A stretch of DNA of 64,000 bases from Dermanyssus gallinae (lineage: Eukaryota; Arthropoda; Arachnida; Mesostigmata; Dermanyssidae), in NCBI GenBank assembly GCA_003439945.1, contig QVRM01006018.1, positions 310,001 through 374,000 on the forward strand, in the 5' to 3' direction. A program made the translations under genes and the position numbers. Shown one piece after another: positions 63,150 through 64,000 of the stretch (position 1 is the stretch's first letter; the number at the start of each line of letters is the position of its first letter). Below the pieces are notes generated by a model. The model did not search any database and was not told the DNA's origin. It saw only the letters and a program-made list of their open reading frames with translations.

Positions 63150-64000
63150 TCGTTTCAGATCGGCCAACGACATCAGAAGCGCATCTTATTCACCCCACTC
63201 GTTGCGGTGAAGTGGTGCGTTTCGTTTACATTTGATTTCGTTTTCGGCTTCGGCGGCTGGCGGACACGATCAATCTGGCGGTGGCCAGCTATGAGTGGTC
63301 ATCATCTACGAGTCACATTGTCGAGTGCCACAAATCTTCATTTGTTTGAGCTGGTGGTGGTGGTGGAAGTGCTGCTGCTGCTAAGTCTCCTTGTCATTTC
63401 CTTTCTTTCGTTCGGCATCGCGATGGCGGCGGTGCCAATTTCACGGTTGGCTACCGCCTTGTATTCATAGTTCCGCTCACAGCAACGCATCCGTACGACG
63501 ACGTGCGACTCCGCTCGGCCTTTTCGTGGCTAAAATCCAGCACTGGACGCGACGACGTCTTCCCTTCTTTCTTTCTTTCTCCCGCCGTCCTCGGTCCTCG
63601 GACCCCTTAACGGTGTAATAACAATCATAGTAGCGATACGGCGTCTTTTTCACGGTTACAATTCGGATTGTTAATGAATGTCATCATGAATGCTCATTGT
63701 GAGGTGATGTTGATGATAATTTTGCTGCTGTTACGGCCATGGCCTCTCTCCTCTCTTCGCCCCCTATCTATCTGTGGGTTTTTTGGTCCTCATTTCGCGC
63801 ATCGGACAATGGTCGTTCGCCCATCTCGTTGTATCGCATCTTGTTGCTTTTATTGTTGTTGTTATTGTCTTGTTGTTGCTTCTATTGTGTTGTTGTTGTT
63901 GTTGTTGGTGCCCATGGTGAGATGTACAGCAGCCGTACGAGAGAAGAAGATTCAGCAGCAGTTACGTTACGTTACGGATGCTCTACGTACGCTCAACCAC
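63150..64000. other. Right edge, nothing firm
   Basis: GC-balanced DNA with GTT triplets (63850-63906). The frame from 63033 to 63470 is led by the ATT array and has no domain. TTGTCGTTTCAG at 63148-63159 looks like a splice acceptor but leads to no recognisable exon. Confidence 0.35.

Noticed and set aside
63033..63470. A 145-codon frame starting in Leu repeats.
   Set aside because: The start is the ATT array; the remainder has no domain, and a possible splice acceptor at 63159 leads to nothing recognisable.

Overview
The window looks like nuclear DNA of an animal, most likely an arthropod. One host gene is spliced with small GT-AG introns. Several non-LTR retrotransposons resemble the R1 clade, which is typical of arthropods, and there are mariner remnants, tRNA-derived SINEs and long ATT, AT and CAA/CAG microsatellites. 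A mite or other chelicerate is my best guess from the repeat style and the fatty acyl-CoA reductase gene, but nothing here proves it.

Host genes. The only complete gene is a seven-exon fatty acyl-CoA reductase (FAR) on the + strand, 12702-16932, about 491 codons. It reduces fatty acyl-CoA to fatty alcohol for waxes and ether lipids. Its last exon occurs three times: at the left edge (1-231, cut by the window), in the intact gene (16389-16932), and as an orphan with its own splice acceptor (26859-27402). Each copy is followed by the same downstream sequence, so the window holds a tandem segmental duplication (about 1-5728, 16259-24870 and 26729-45985). The third copy has lost exons 1-6 and is swollen by later insertions. 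A second host gene may start at 59596-59733, a plausible first coding exon with a GTAAGT donor.

Mobile elements, left to right. (1) 'REL-type' elements E1, E2, E3, E4 and E5 (my labels) carry a reverse transcriptase, a Cys/His zinc motif and a C-terminal RPDG...WDAT block. They nest in one another's (TAA)n tails downstream of each FAR exon and recur at 46.9-48.6 kb. (2) 'LINE-L' fragments lie at 6.3-7.6, 13.3-13.9, 54.6 and 60.4-61.0 kb. (3) 'LINE-K', CR1/L2/Jockey-like and decayed, lies at 7.7-11.6 kb. (4) 'LINE-C', R1-like and 5'-truncated, lies at 17.9-19.7 kb with a 13-bp target duplication. (5) 'PHD-LINE' at 24.9-26.7 kb keeps only its 5' half, with an intact ORF1. (6) 'LINE-A' (30.3-35.8 kb, +) and 'LINE-B' (38.1-43.8 kb, -) are nearly full-length, broken R1-like elements. 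(7) Three mariner remnants lie in the duplicated segments. (8) A 1.16-kb palindromic DNA element with about 490-bp arms lies at 36.9-38.0 kb. (9) A tRNA-derived SINE family has copies at 46.2 and 54.1 kb, the first with a perfect 14-bp target duplication.

Right third. From 48.6 kb on I see little coding. The DNA is triplet-rich (CAG, CAA, GTT, ATT), with 28-bp, 33-bp and 15-bp minisatellites and long homopolymer tracts. It could be the regulatory or 5' leader region of the gene that may begin at 59.6 kb. All function calls are from reading translations by eye. Clade names for the retroelements are provisional.
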